From assembly GCA_017882685.1 (NCBI GenBank), contig JADGPA010000178.1:1-48304 (forward strand): a DNA stretch of 48,304 nucleotides, given 5' to 3'. A model generated the notes under the pieces. That model searched no databases. It had not been told where the DNA came from and saw only the letters and a list, made by a program, of their open reading frames with translations. This DNA is from Propionibacteriaceae bacterium (GTDB lineage: Bacteria > Actinomycetota > Actinomycetes > Propionibacteriales > Propionibacteriaceae). How positions within the stretch are numbered: the first letter of the stretch is position 1; each line of letters starts with the position of its first letter. This document shows positions 38,935 to 47,247 of the stretch, piece by piece. A program made the position numbers and the translations under genes.

Positions 38935-39854
38935 TGGCCGCCCTCACGCAGGCAGCTGTGGGTGCGGAGGCTCCGGTTTCGCGTCCCCGCCGGCGCGGTG
39001 GACTGGTGCCGCTGGTGCTGCTTGCCCCGGCCCTGTTGTGGCTGGTGGTCTTCTTCGTCGTGCCGACCATCTCGCTTGCGTCCCAGTCGCTGCAGACCGG
39101 CGACATCGACAACGGCTTCACGCTGACCTGGAACTTCGCGGTCTACGCCGAAGCGATGGCACGCTACTGGCCGCAGTTCCTTCGCTCGATGGTCTATGCC
39201 GCATCCGCGACCCTTGGGACCCTCGTCCTCGGCTACCCGCTCGCCTGGTTCATCGCCCACCGCTCGGGACGATGGAAGAACGTGCTGCTGGTGCTGGTGG
39301 TTGCACCCTTCTTCACGAACTTCCTGATCCGCACGCTGGCCTGGCAGATCATCCTCACCGACAACGGCCCGGTGACCGGCTTCTTCCGGGCGACCGGGCT
39401 CACCGCCGTGCTCCAGGCCATGGGGCTGACGGACAACGACTCGCTGTTGGGCTCCCAGTTCGCCGTGATCTGCGGCCTGGTGTACAACTTCCTGCCGTTC
39501 ATGGTGCTGCCGCTTTACACGATCCTCGAGCGTCTTGACGTCCGGCTGCTGGACGCGGCCGGTGACCTGTACGCCAACGGCTGGCAGACGTTCTGGAGGG
39601 TGATCTGGCCACTGTCGCTTCCCGGTGTTGTCTCCGGCACGCTGTTGACGTTCATCCCCGCCGCGGGCGACTACATCAACTCCCGGCTGTTGGGCAACAC
39701 CCAGACGGTCATGATCGGGCAGGTCATCGACGCGCAGTTCCTGCGAGTCCTCGACTACCCGATCGCCGCAGCGCTGTCGTTCATCCTGATGGCGGCGATC
39801 ATCGTCCTCGTGGCCGGTTACGTCCGCGCTGCCGGCACGGAGGAGCTGGTGTGA
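38934..39854 (+). CDS. potB: Polyamine ABC transporter, permease
   Basis: A 306-residue permease. Six hydrophobic helices and the EAA-type loop (LDAAGDLYANGWQTFWRVIWPLSLPGV) are visible. The first helix follows a short basic N-terminus (RPRRRGG). The ATG overlaps the potA stop and the stop overlaps the potC start. Confidence 0.93.
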   Translation: MAALTQAAVGAEAPVSRPRRRGGLVPLVLLAPALLWLVVFFVVPTISLASQSLQTGDIDNGFTLTWNFAVYAEAMARYWPQFLRSMVYAASATLGTLVLGYPLAWFIAHRSGRWKNVLLVLVVAPFFTNFLIRTLAWQIILTDNGPVTGFFRATGLTAVLQAMGLTDNDSLLGSQFAVICGLVYNFLPFMVLPLYTILERLDVRLLDAAGDLYANGWQTFWRVIWPLSLPGVVSGTLLTFIPAAGDYINSRLLGNTQTVMIGQVIDAQFLRVLDYPIAAALSFILMAAIIVLVAGYVRAAGTEELV

Positions 39855-40663
39855 TGGCGTGGCTCCGACGCAACCTCGTCGTCATCGTCGGCCTTCTCGT
39901 CATGGCCTACATCCTGATGCCGAACCTCGTGGTCACGATGTTCTCGTTCAACAAGCCGAACGGCCGCTACAACTACGAGTGGACCCAGTTCTCCCTCGAC
40001 GCATGGCTCAACCCGTGCGCCAGCGCCGGGTTGTGCGAGTCCCTCGGGCTGAGCCTCTGGGTGGCCGTTGTCGCAGCGCTCGTGTCCACCGTGATGGGCA
40101 CCATGGCTGCCTTCGCCCTTGGCAGGTACCGCTTCCGTGGACGCGCGGCGACGAACCTACTGGTGTTCTTCCCCATGGCGACGCCAGAGGTGGTGATGGG
40201 GTCCTCCCTGCTCACCCTCTTCATCGCCATGGGCATCCCGTCCGGGCAGGTGACCATCCTGATCGCGCACATCCTCTTCACGGTCTCGTTCGTGGTCACG
40301 ACGGTGAAAGCGCGCGTCGCGTCCCTTGACCCGGCGCTGGAGCAGGCTGCTGCCGACCTGTACGCGACGCCGTCCCAGGCGTTCTGGAAGGTGACGTTCC
40401 CGCTGGTCGCACCCGGCATCGCGGCCGGTGCGCTGCTTGCCTTCGCGCTCAGCTTCGACGACTACATCGTCACCAACTTCAACGCGGGGGCGACCACCGT
40501 CACCTTCCCGATGTTCGTCTGGGGCGCCGCGCAACGGGGGACCCCGGTGCAGATCAACGTTGTCGGCACCGTCATGTTCTTCGGGGCCCTCGCCATCGTC
40601 GGCTTCGGCCAGCTGATCGGGGCGCGGCTCCGAATCGGATCAAGGAGAAAGGAAGCGCTGTGA
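39851..40663 (+). CDS. potC: Polyamine ABC transporter, permease
   Basis: The second permease, 270 residues from GTG 39851 (an ATG 3 nt later, 39854, is equally good). Six helices are visible and the EAA loop reads EQAAADLYATPSQAFWKVTFPLVAPGI. The GTGA at 39851-39854 couples it to potB. Confidence 0.93.
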   Translation: MMAWLRRNLVVIVGLLVMAYILMPNLVVTMFSFNKPNGRYNYEWTQFSLDAWLNPCASAGLCESLGLSLWVAVVAALVSTVMGTMAAFALGRYRFRGRAATNLLVFFPMATPEVVMGSSLLTLFIAMGIPSGQVTILIAHILFTVSFVVTTVKARVASLDPALEQAAADLYATPSQAFWKVTFPLVAPGIAAGALLAFALSFDDYIVTNFNAGATTVTFPMFVWGAAQRGTPVQINVVGTVMFFGALAIVGFGQLIGARLRIGSRRKEAL

Positions 40664-41907
40664 TGCGCGTACTCGTGGTTGGTTCCGGCGGTGTGGGCGA
40701 TGCGGTCGCCCGGATCGCCGCCCGGCGGGGGTTCTTCGAGACGATGGTTATGGCCGACTACGACCTCGCCCGTGCCGAGAAGGCGGTGGCAGCCGCGGAG
40801 GCCTCCGGTGGTGGTGGACGCTTCATCGCCGCGAGGGTGGACGCCTCCGACGCGGACTCGGTCAGTGCACTCGTGCAGGAACACGGGATCACCCACGTAC
40901 TGAACGCTGTCGACCCGCGGTTCGTGATGAGCGTCTTCACCGGTGCGTTCGCCGCCGGCGCCGACTACCTGGACATGGCGATGAGCCTCTCCCACCCGCA
41001 CCCGGACAACCCCTACACCGAGGTCGGGGTGAAGCTCGGCGACGACCAGTTCGCCCAGGCACAGGCCTGGGAGCAGGCCGGACGGCTGGCACTGGTCGGG
41101 ATCGGCGTCGAGCCGGGCCTGTCGGACGTGTTCGCGCGGTACGCCGCCGACCACCTGTTCAGCCAGATCGACGAGCTCGGCACACGGGACGGCGCCAACC
41201 TCGTGGTGCGGGACGAGAATGGTGAGGAGATCTTCGCGCCCAGCTTCTCGATCTGGACCACCATCGAGGAGTGCCTCAACCCGCCGGTGATCTATGCGGC
41301 GGACCGGGGCTGGTACACCACGCCGCCATTCAGCGAGCCGGAGGTGTTCGACTTCCCTGACGGCATCGGGCCGGTCGAGTGCGTGAACGTCGAGCACGAG
41401 GAAGTGCTGCTGATGCCGCGCTGGGTGGACGCGAAGCGCGTCACCTTCAAGTACGGACTCGGCGACGAGTTCATCGGGGTGCTCAAGACGCTGCACGCCC
41501 TTGGCCTTGACAAGACCGAACCGGTGCGCGTGAAGGGTGTCGAGGTGTCGCCGCGGGACGTGGTGGCAGCCGTCCTGCCCGACCCGGCGACGATCGGGCC
41601 ACGGATGACCGGCAAGACCTGCGCGGGTCTCTACGTCACCGGCACCGGCAAGGACGGCAACCCGCGCAAGACCTACCTGTACCACGTGGTCGACAACGAG
41701 TGGTCGATGGCGGAGTTCGGTGCGCAGTGCGTCGTGTGGCAGACAGCGATCAACCCGGTGGTGGCCCTTGAGCTGCTGGCGACCGGCATCTGGTCGGGCG
41801 CCGGCGTCTGCGGGCCGGAGTCGTTCGACGCCGTCCCGTTCCTCGACCTGCTCGCCGGCGCTGAGCCGGCCGGCTTCGGCTCGGCCTGGGGCATGGAGGA
41901 CCGATGA
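40660..41907 (+). CDS. Saccharopine dehydrogenase-like oxidoreductase in polyamine operon
   Basis: A 415-residue protein. An N-terminal Rossmann domain (VLVVGSGGVGDAVARIAARRG) leads to a saccharopine-dehydrogenase-like C-terminal domain (ECVNVEHEEVLLMPRWVD, KRVTFKYGLGDEF, VLPDPATIGPRMTGKTC). In layout it resembles carboxynorspermidine synthase, which joins a polyamine precursor to aspartate semialdehyde. The operon is catabolic, so here it may split or form a C-N bond in a polyamine conjugate (inference). GTG at 40660 overlaps potC, and the stop overlaps gabT. Confidence 0.85.
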   Translation: MMRVLVVGSGGVGDAVARIAARRGFFETMVMADYDLARAEKAVAAAEASGGGGRFIAARVDASDADSVSALVQEHGITHVLNAVDPRFVMSVFTGAFAAGADYLDMAMSLSHPHPDNPYTEVGVKLGDDQFAQAQAWEQAGRLALVGIGVEPGLSDVFARYAADHLFSQIDELGTRDGANLVVRDENGEEIFAPSFSIWTTIEECLNPPVIYAADRGWYTTPPFSEPEVFDFPDGIGPVECVNVEHEEVLLMPRWVDAKRVTFKYGLGDEFIGVLKTLHALGLDKTEPVRVKGVEVSPRDVVAAVLPDPATIGPRMTGKTCAGLYVTGTGKDGNPRKTYLYHVVDNEWSMAEFGAQCVVWQTAINPVVALELLATGIWSGAGVCGPESFDAVPFLDLLAGAEPAGFGSAWGMEDR

Positions 41908-43250
41908 CGGCCGGCACGATCGAACAGACGCGTCGCCTCGTCACGGAGCTCCCGGGGCCGAAGTCGCGGGAGCTGGCTCTGCGCCGCAAGGCCGCGGTCT
42001 CCCACGCTGTGAGCGTCGGCATGGAGGTCTACATCGACCGGGCGGAGGGAGCGATCCTCGTCGACGTTGACGGCAACCAGCTGATCGACCTCGGCTCGGG
42101 CATAGCCGTGGCTTCTGTCGGCCACGCCGACCCGCGTGTCGTCGCAGCCGTCACCGAACAGGTGGCCCGGTTCACCCACACCTGCTTCATGGTCACCCCG
42201 TACCAGGGGTATGTGGAGCTGTGCGAGAAGCTGGCGGAGCTCACCCCGGGCACCCACGAGAAGCGTTCCGCCCTGTTCAACTCCGGCGCGGAAGCCGTGG
42301 AGAACGCGGTCAAGATCGCCCGTGCCCACACCGGACGCACGGCTGTGATCGCCTTCGACCACGCCTACCACGGCCGCACCAACCTCACCATGGCGCTCAC
42401 GGCGAAGGTGATGCCCTACAAGGCAGGGTTCGGCCCGTTCGCCCCCGAGATCTACCGGGTGCCGATGGCCTACCCCTACCGCTGGCCGACCGGGCCCGAG
42501 AACTGCGCGGACGAGGCGTTCGCGGAGTTCACCTCGCGGGTGCACGTCCAGGTGGGGGAGGAGAACGTCGCAGCTGTTCTGGTGGAACCGATCCAGGGCG
42601 AGGGCGGCTTCATCGTCCCTGCCGCCGGTTTCCTCGCCCGGGTGGCGCAGTGGTGCCGCGACTTCGGCATCGTGTTCATCGCTGACGAGATCCAGACCGG
42701 CTTCTGCCGTACCGGGGACTGGTTCGCCTGTGACCGGGAGGGCATCGTGCCCGATGTGATCACGACGGCGAAGGCGCTCGGCGGCGGGATGCCGATCGCT
42801 GCCGTCACCGGCAGGGCGGAGATCATGGACGCGCCGGTGGTCGGCGGGCTCGGCGGCACCTATGGCGGCAATCCGGTGTCCTGTGCCGCTGCGCTCGCCG
42901 CGATCGAGACCATGACCCAAGGCGGCCTGGTGGACCGCGCCCGGCGCATCGGCACGGAGATTGATCATCGCCTGCGCGAGCTGTCGGCGCAGTTCCCGCA
43001 GATCGGCGACATCCGCGGACGGGGGGCGATGATGGCGATGGAGCTGGTGCGTCCCGACGGGTCGAAGACCCCTGACGCCGTCCTCACCAAGGCAATCCTT
43101 GCCGGCTGCGCACGTCGTGGTCTTGTCGCCCTCGGCTGCGGCACCTATGGCAACGTGATCCGCCTGCTGCCGCCGCTCGTGATCGAGTTCAGCCTGCTTG
43201 CCGAGGCCCTCGACATCCTCGCGGAGTCGGTGGCCGAAGCCACCGCTTGA
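41904..43250 (+). CDS. gabT: 4-aminobutyrate aminotransferase
   Basis: Converts GABA plus 2-oxoglutarate to succinic semialdehyde and glutamate. The 448 residues show SALFNSGAEAVENAVKIAR, AFDHAYHGRTNLTMAL, Asp261 in IADEIQTGF and the PLP Lys290 in TTAKALGGG. ATG 41904 overlaps the preceding stop. It is the last gene of the polyamine operon and completes the putrescine-to-succinic-semialdehyde route encoded here. Confidence 0.95.
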   Translation: MTAGTIEQTRRLVTELPGPKSRELALRRKAAVSHAVSVGMEVYIDRAEGAILVDVDGNQLIDLGSGIAVASVGHADPRVVAAVTEQVARFTHTCFMVTPYQGYVELCEKLAELTPGTHEKRSALFNSGAEAVENAVKIARAHTGRTAVIAFDHAYHGRTNLTMALTAKVMPYKAGFGPFAPEIYRVPMAYPYRWPTGPENCADEAFAEFTSRVHVQVGEENVAAVLVEPIQGEGGFIVPAAGFLARVAQWCRDFGIVFIADEIQTGFCRTGDWFACDREGIVPDVITTAKALGGGMPIAAVTGRAEIMDAPVVGGLGGTYGGNPVSCAAALAAIETMTQGGLVDRARRIGTEIDHRLRELSAQFPQIGDIRGRGAMMAMELVRPDGSKTPDAVLTKAILAGCARRGLVALGCGTYGNVIRLLPPLVIEFSLLAEALDILAESVAEATA

Positions 43251-43251
43251 C

Positions 43252-44463
43252 TCAGTTACGCTGTGCGAGCTGGACGCCGCCAACGTAGCCGGCGGCCAGC
43301 CCGAGGGCCAGGTGCCTGATCGATTCCTCCGCCGGCAGGAACGTCGGATGGTGCAATCCCACGCGGTGCCGAGCGCCGCTGGACGGGGCGCCCGTGCCAA
43401 CGAACATCATCAGGATCGGGGCAATCCGGGAGTAGTGCGAGAAGTCGTCCGCGCCACAGGAACGGAACGGTTCGTGCGCAACCGGCATACCCAGATGGGT
43501 CAGCAGCGGGTCCACCAACTGCACCAGGCGGCGGTCGTTGTTCAGCACCGGGTCGCCGACGATCAGGTTCACCTCGGCCCGCGCCCCACGCGCGGCAGCG
43601 GTGTGCTCGGCGAGTCGCCGGATTGCGGCGTGCAGGTGGGTGCGGTCCGACTCGTACATGGTGCGGATCACGCCGTGCAGTGATCCGCTCTCCGGAATGA
43701 TGTTGTGCGCAGTGCCTGCCTCCATACGACCCACCGTGATCACCGCAGCATGGATCGGGTCGATGGTCCGGCTCACCAGCTCCTGGAGGCCGGTCACGAT
43801 GTTGGCAAGGATCGGGATCGGGTCGATCGCGACGTGCGGGTAGGCGCCGTGGGCCGGCTCGCCGTGCACGACGATGTCGAACTGGTCGGCCGCGGCGTTC
43901 ACAGCTCCCACGCCGGTGCTGATCACGCCGCCGGGAACCCGCGGCTGCACGTGGCCGCCGATGACAGCGCACACCTGGTGCTCGGCGAGCAGCTGAGAGG
44001 TGACGACGTCCTCCGCCCCGGAGGGCTGGGTCTCCTCGCGCGGCTGGAACAGCCCGACGAGTCCGACCGGCAGCTTGTCGACACGGCGCGCGGCCTGCAG
44101 CAGCAGCCACAACGCCGCGAGGTGCACATCGTGTCCGCAGGCGTGCATGGCCCCGTTCGTCGATGCCCATTCCAGGCCTGTGCGTTCGACCAGCGGCAGC
44201 GCGTCCAGTTCTGCGCGGATCGCCACTGCAGGGCCGGGCGGGCCGACCCGGACGAGAAACCCCGTATCGGCGACGCGGGTGGCGCGGAGGTTCGGCAAGG
44301 CGTGGCGCAGGCGCTCGGCCGTCGGCCGCTCCGCGCCGCTCAGGTCGGGGTGGCGGTGCAGCTCCCTGCGCAGTGCGCGGGCGTGCACCAGGTCCTGGTT
44401 GAGGTGCTCCACCAGTTTTGCCAGCAGTGTGGTCGCGGCCGGGTCCGGCCAGGGGATCACCAT
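43252..44463 (-). CDS. M20-family amidohydrolase
   Basis: A 403-residue zinc hydrolase of the M20D type (hippurate/IAA-amino acid hydrolase-like). LRRELHRHPDLSGAE, the metal motif HACGHDVHLAALWLLL (Cys109, His111), and QPREETQPSGAEDVV (acidic metal ligand) are present, and HRVGLHHPTFLPAEE lies near the C-terminus. Starts at ATG 44463. It converges with gabT with a single-base gap. N-acyl amino acid or acyl-polyamine derivatives are reasonable substrates (inference). Confidence 0.9.
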   Translation of the reverse strand: MVIPWPDPAATTLLAKLVEHLNQDLVHARALRRELHRHPDLSGAERPTAERLRHALPNLRATRVADTGFLVRVGPPGPAVAIRAELDALPLVERTGLEWASTNGAMHACGHDVHLAALWLLLQAARRVDKLPVGLVGLFQPREETQPSGAEDVVTSQLLAEHQVCAVIGGHVQPRVPGGVISTGVGAVNAAADQFDIVVHGEPAHGAYPHVAIDPIPILANIVTGLQELVSRTIDPIHAAVITVGRMEAGTAHNIIPESGSLHGVIRTMYESDRTHLHAAIRRLAEHTAAARGARAEVNLIVGDPVLNNDRRLVQLVDPLLTHLGMPVAHEPFRSCGADDFSHYSRIAPILMMFVGTGAPSSGARHRVGLHHPTFLPAEESIRHLALGLAAGYVGGVQLAQRN

Positions 44464-44488
44464 GAGCCCATCTTCCCAGCGGTGGTGG

Positions 44489-45295
44489 TCACGAGGACAG
44501 CGGCCGGAAGGTCTGGACGGTGATGTCGATGGTCACCGTGCCGCCGGCGACCTCCTCCGGCACCCGGTGGAAGGCGTTCGGTCCCATCGCGATCAGGTCG
44601 GCGGCGAGCCCGGCCGACACCTCGACCTGTCGCCGGAGCAGCCGGGTGTCGTGCAGTTCGAAGAACTCCGAAGCCGCAGCGGCGAGCTGATCGGCCTTGT
44701 CGGGCGGCACTTCGAGCAGGCCGTGCCGGTCACGCAACCCGGCAAGGTGCCCGGGGCGCGGGGTTGCCACGACCAGCATGCCGTCGGGACGCAGCGCGCG
44801 GGCGAACTCGGGCAGGTTGCGGGGGGCGAAGACGCACAGGACTGCGTCGAGGCAGCGGTCGCGCACCGGCAGCGGCTTCCACACGTCGGCGACAACCGCA
44901 GCGATGCGCGGGTCGGTACGCGAGGCGACCTTCGCTGCCGCCTTCGAAACGTCCAGCGCCACCCCGATCGCCGCCGGGTCTTCGCCGAGTGCTCGGGCAA
45001 GGTAGTACGCCGTGCCCGAGCCCACCTCGAGTATCGACATCCGGCCGGCGACCTGGGCTGCCACCTGCTCCGCGACGGGCTCAAAGACGCCAGCGGCGTG
45101 CACCCGGCCGCGGGCCGCCAGCATTGCAGCGGTGTCTGCATTGGCCGGCTCGGGGCCGCCGAGGAGGTTCAGGTAGCCCTGGCGTGCGAGGTCGAAGCTG
45201 TGGCTGTTCACGCAGTGCAGCGATCCGTCGGCCACGCCGAGGCCGGACCGGCAGACCGGGCAGGCCAGAAGGTCGGTGGCCACGTCGATGGCCAT
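44489..45295 (-). CDS. rlmA: RlmA-type 23S rRNA (guanine-N1)-methyltransferase
   Basis: A 268-residue methyltransferase. A zinc-ribbon part (CPVC, then CVNSHSFD) precedes the Rossmann MTase fold (ILEVGSGTAYYLARAL, VALDVSKAAAKVAS). This arrangement is characteristic of RlmA(I/II), which methylates G745/G748 of 23S rRNA. The Streptomyces fradiae TlrB member gives tylosin resistance, so macrolide effects are possible. The ATG at 45295 overlaps the stop of the META gene (TAATG). An open frame to 45964 is a shadow. Confidence 0.85.
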   Translation of the reverse strand: MAIDVATDLLACPVCRSGLGVADGSLHCVNSHSFDLARQGYLNLLGGPEPANADTAAMLAARGRVHAAGVFEPVAEQVAAQVAGRMSILEVGSGTAYYLARALGEDPAAIGVALDVSKAAAKVASRTDPRIAAVVADVWKPLPVRDRCLDAVLCVFAPRNLPEFARALRPDGMLVVATPRPGHLAGLRDRHGLLEVPPDKADQLAAAASEFFELHDTRLLRRQVEVSAGLAADLIAMGPNAFHRVPEEVAGGTVTIDITVQTFRPLSS

Positions 45296-46074
45296 TACGC
45301 CGCCCGGAACTCCAGGCCGGTGCCGTCCGCAGCCTTCAGGGTGAGGGTGTCGCCGACGATGGCGTAGTTGGTCGCAGCTTCGAGTGCGGTGAGGACAGCA
45401 GTCTCCTGCGCGTTCTCGTCCGGATTGGCGCAGGCCACCTTCGTGCTCATCAGGGGCCCGGCCTTGAAGCTGCTGCCGTCGATCCTCACCTGGCCGCGGA
45501 AGGTGTTGCAGGCCTTCCCACTGAGTTGGTCTCCGCTCACCTGCAGGGTGACCGTACTGCCGGCGACGGGCGAGGCTGTGGCGGCCTTCGCGACGATCGC
45601 GGAGAGTTGCCAGATGGTCCCCGTGAGCGGCTTCGGGGTCTCCGCAGGGGTCGGCTGCGGCTGCAAGGCCAGCACGACCTTCCCCGAGGTGTCGAGCAGC
45701 TCGGCGGCGGTACCGGCCGAACGGACGCCGACCTTGGCAGCCAACGCGCTGGTGAACGCCTGCTCCTGGGTCATCACTGCCTCGGGCGCACACGCCATGG
45801 CGGTCATTGCGCCGGGGGTCAACTTCACGGTGCTCCCCGTCTGGGAGAAGCCGGCAACGAACTGGTTGCAGCTGGCCATTCCGGACGCGCGGTCCCCGGC
45901 GAAGGCAATGGTGGGCTGGTGCCCCGCCAGTGTGGCTGTCCCGCCGATCGCAGTGACCACCCATGACGTGCCGTCCAGCTTCGGCGCGCTCGCCCCCGGC
46001 GCGGTCGGGGTCGGCGAACTGCAGGCGGCCAGGAGGGCGAACAGCCCAACCGTCAGGATCCAGTGCTTCCTCAC
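45295..46074 (-). CDS. Lipoprotein with two META domains
   Basis: A 259-residue secreted lipoprotein. From GTG 46074 (GAGGAGG lies 4 nt upstream) it has a signal peptide and LLAACSS lipobox, then two META (DUF306) repeats: one beginning LDGTSWVVTAIGG with CNQFVAGF and TAMAC, one beginning LTGTIWQLSAIV with CNTFRGQV and STKVAC. META proteins are often envelope-associated; their job is unclear. GTG overlaps the SURF1 stop, and the stop overlaps the rlmA ATG. Confidence 0.88.
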   Translation of the reverse strand: MRKHWILTVGLFALLAACSSPTPTAPGASAPKLDGTSWVVTAIGGTATLAGHQPTIAFAGDRASGMASCNQFVAGFSQTGSTVKLTPGAMTAMACAPEAVMTQEQAFTSALAAKVGVRSAGTAAELLDTSGKVVLALQPQPTPAETPKPLTGTIWQLSAIVAKAATASPVAGSTVTLQVSGDQLSGKACNTFRGQVRIDGSSFKAGPLMSTKVACANPDENAQETAVLTALEAATNYAIVGDTLTLKAADGTGLEFRAA

Positions 46075-46874
46075 GTCGCCTCCTCGCGGCCGGTTGCCGG
46101 CGCCTGGGCGGCGCGCCGCATCGCCCGCACGTCCGAGCGGATCAGCAGCACCAGGCCGAGACCCGCCATTCCTGCGAACGTGAACCATTGAATCGCATAC
46201 GAGAAGTGGTTGCCTTCCGTGAGCTCCGGCGGGGTGACCGGCGCGAGGTCGCCGGATTGCGCCGGCGTGATGTCGATGACCGACACGAACCCGTTCACGA
46301 GCGGGTAGGGCAGGGTCCCTGCGACTGCGGCTGAGTTGACAAGGCGGACCGTGTTGCTGGGCGCGACCGGAGTCGTCGCCGCCTGGCTGCCCTGCTCGTC
46401 ACGGCGGACGTAGCCGAGGATGGCCACCTCGCCGGCCGGCGGGGCCGGCAGCGTCGCCGGGTAGTCCTGGTCGTTGGGTTTGGTGCCGAAGCCGCGGTCG
46501 ACGAGCACCCAGGCCCCCGTCGTGGTGTGCAGTGGGGTGAGGACCTCGTAGCCGCTGGCCGGCCCGAGGGAGCGGTAGCGCACCATGAACTGGTGGTCGG
46601 GGTCAAAGGTGCCGCGCACCGTCACCCGCTGCCACTGGTCGGCCTCGACGATCGTGCGGGTGTAGATCGCGGCGAAGTCGGCCACTGGGGTGTTCTCGTG
46701 AGCAACGACGGAACTGTTCATCGCCCGCCGTTGGTCGAGCCGGTCGAGCTGCCAGCGTCCGAGGTTGACGAAGGCGATGGTGAGGGCGACCACGAAGACA
46801 GCGAGTGCCAGCCAGCGCAGCCAGGGCCTGCGGCCGATGGGGGGCGTGCCCATCGGGGTGTCGAGGAGCTTCAT
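46071..46874 (-). CDS. SURF1-family cytochrome oxidase assembly protein
   Basis: A 267-residue protein with two hydrophobic helices, one near residues 21-40 and one near the C-terminus (FTFAGMAGLGLVLLI). It holds the SURF1 signatures FVNLGRWQLDRL, GTFDPDHQFMVRYRSL, GYEVLTPL and WVLVDRGF. SURF1 aids heme A insertion into aa3 oxidase, which fits ctaA and ctaB earlier in the window. ATG 46874 overlaps the DUF3099 stop (ATGA). Confidence 0.93.
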   Translation of the reverse strand: MKLLDTPMGTPPIGRRPWLRWLALAVFVVALTIAFVNLGRWQLDRLDQRRAMNSSVVAHENTPVADFAAIYTRTIVEADQWQRVTVRGTFDPDHQFMVRYRSLGPASGYEVLTPLHTTTGAWVLVDRGFGTKPNDQDYPATLPAPPAGEVAILGYVRRDEQGSQAATTPVAPSNTVRLVNSAAVAGTLPYPLVNGFVSVIDITPAQSGDLAPVTPPELTEGNHFSYAIQWFTFAGMAGLGLVLLIRSDVRAMRRAAQAPATGREEAT

Positions 46875-47194
46875 CGGGGCTCGTCCACCACCGAGCCATC
46901 GATGATCTCCGCACTCGGTAGCGCCGGCCGGTGGACCGGTTCCGGGGCCTCCACCTCCGGGGGGCGACGAAGGTCGATCGCGTTGGCCAGCATCACGGCG
47001 ATCGTCGGCAGCACGGCCGCAGCCACCAGCAGGATCAGGTTCCAGGGGAGCGGGGTGACAGTCGCGGAGAGGAAACACGCCACCCGGACGGCCATCGTCC
47101 ACAGATAGCGGGTGCGGCGCTCATCGTTATCGAGGGAGCGGCGCTTCCTGGCGCTGGTGATCAGCGTCGGTTTGGGTGCACTCGCCGGACTCAC
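46871..47194 (-). CDS. DUF3099 family membrane protein
   Basis: A 107-residue protein from GTG 47194. A basic N-terminus (ARKRRSLDNDERRTRYLW) is followed by two hydrophobic helices (about residues 30-46 and 50-70) and an acidic tail. I place it in DUF3099 by this ARxxSxxxxxxRRxRYL pattern. A TAGGCT -10 box lies 7 nt before GTG, so it is probably leaderless. It opens the DUF3099-SURF1-META-rlmA operon, opposite to fabG. Confidence 0.85.
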   Translation of the reverse strand: MSPASAPKPTLITSARKRRSLDNDERRTRYLWTMAVRVACFLSATVTPLPWNLILLVAAAVLPTIAVMLANAIDLRRPPEVEAPEPVHRPALPSAEIIDGSVVDEPR

Positions 47195-47201
47195 GGCACC
47201 C

Positions 47202-47207
47202 AGCCTA
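47202..47207 (-). promoter_or_regulatory. -10 (TAGGCT) for the leaderless DUF3099 operon
   Basis: TAGGCT on the minus strand, 7 nt before GTG 47194. It forms a divergent pair with the fabG -10. Confidence 0.5.
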
Positions 47208-47235
47208 GGTCGCAGACTCGGGGGCAGCTTTCCGC

Positions 47236-47241
47236 TAGCGT
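47236..47241 (+). promoter_or_regulatory. -10 (TAGCGT) for leaderless fabG
   Basis: TAGCGT, 6 nt before GTG 47248 and with no ribosome site. The -35 region would overlap the opposite -10 at 47202-47207. Confidence 0.5.
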
Positions 47242-47247
47242 TGCGCC

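Noticed and set aside
45296-45964. Extension of the rlmA frame to 45964
   Set aside because: It is antisense-frame noise over the META lipoprotein; the zinc-ribbon start at 45295 matches the family.
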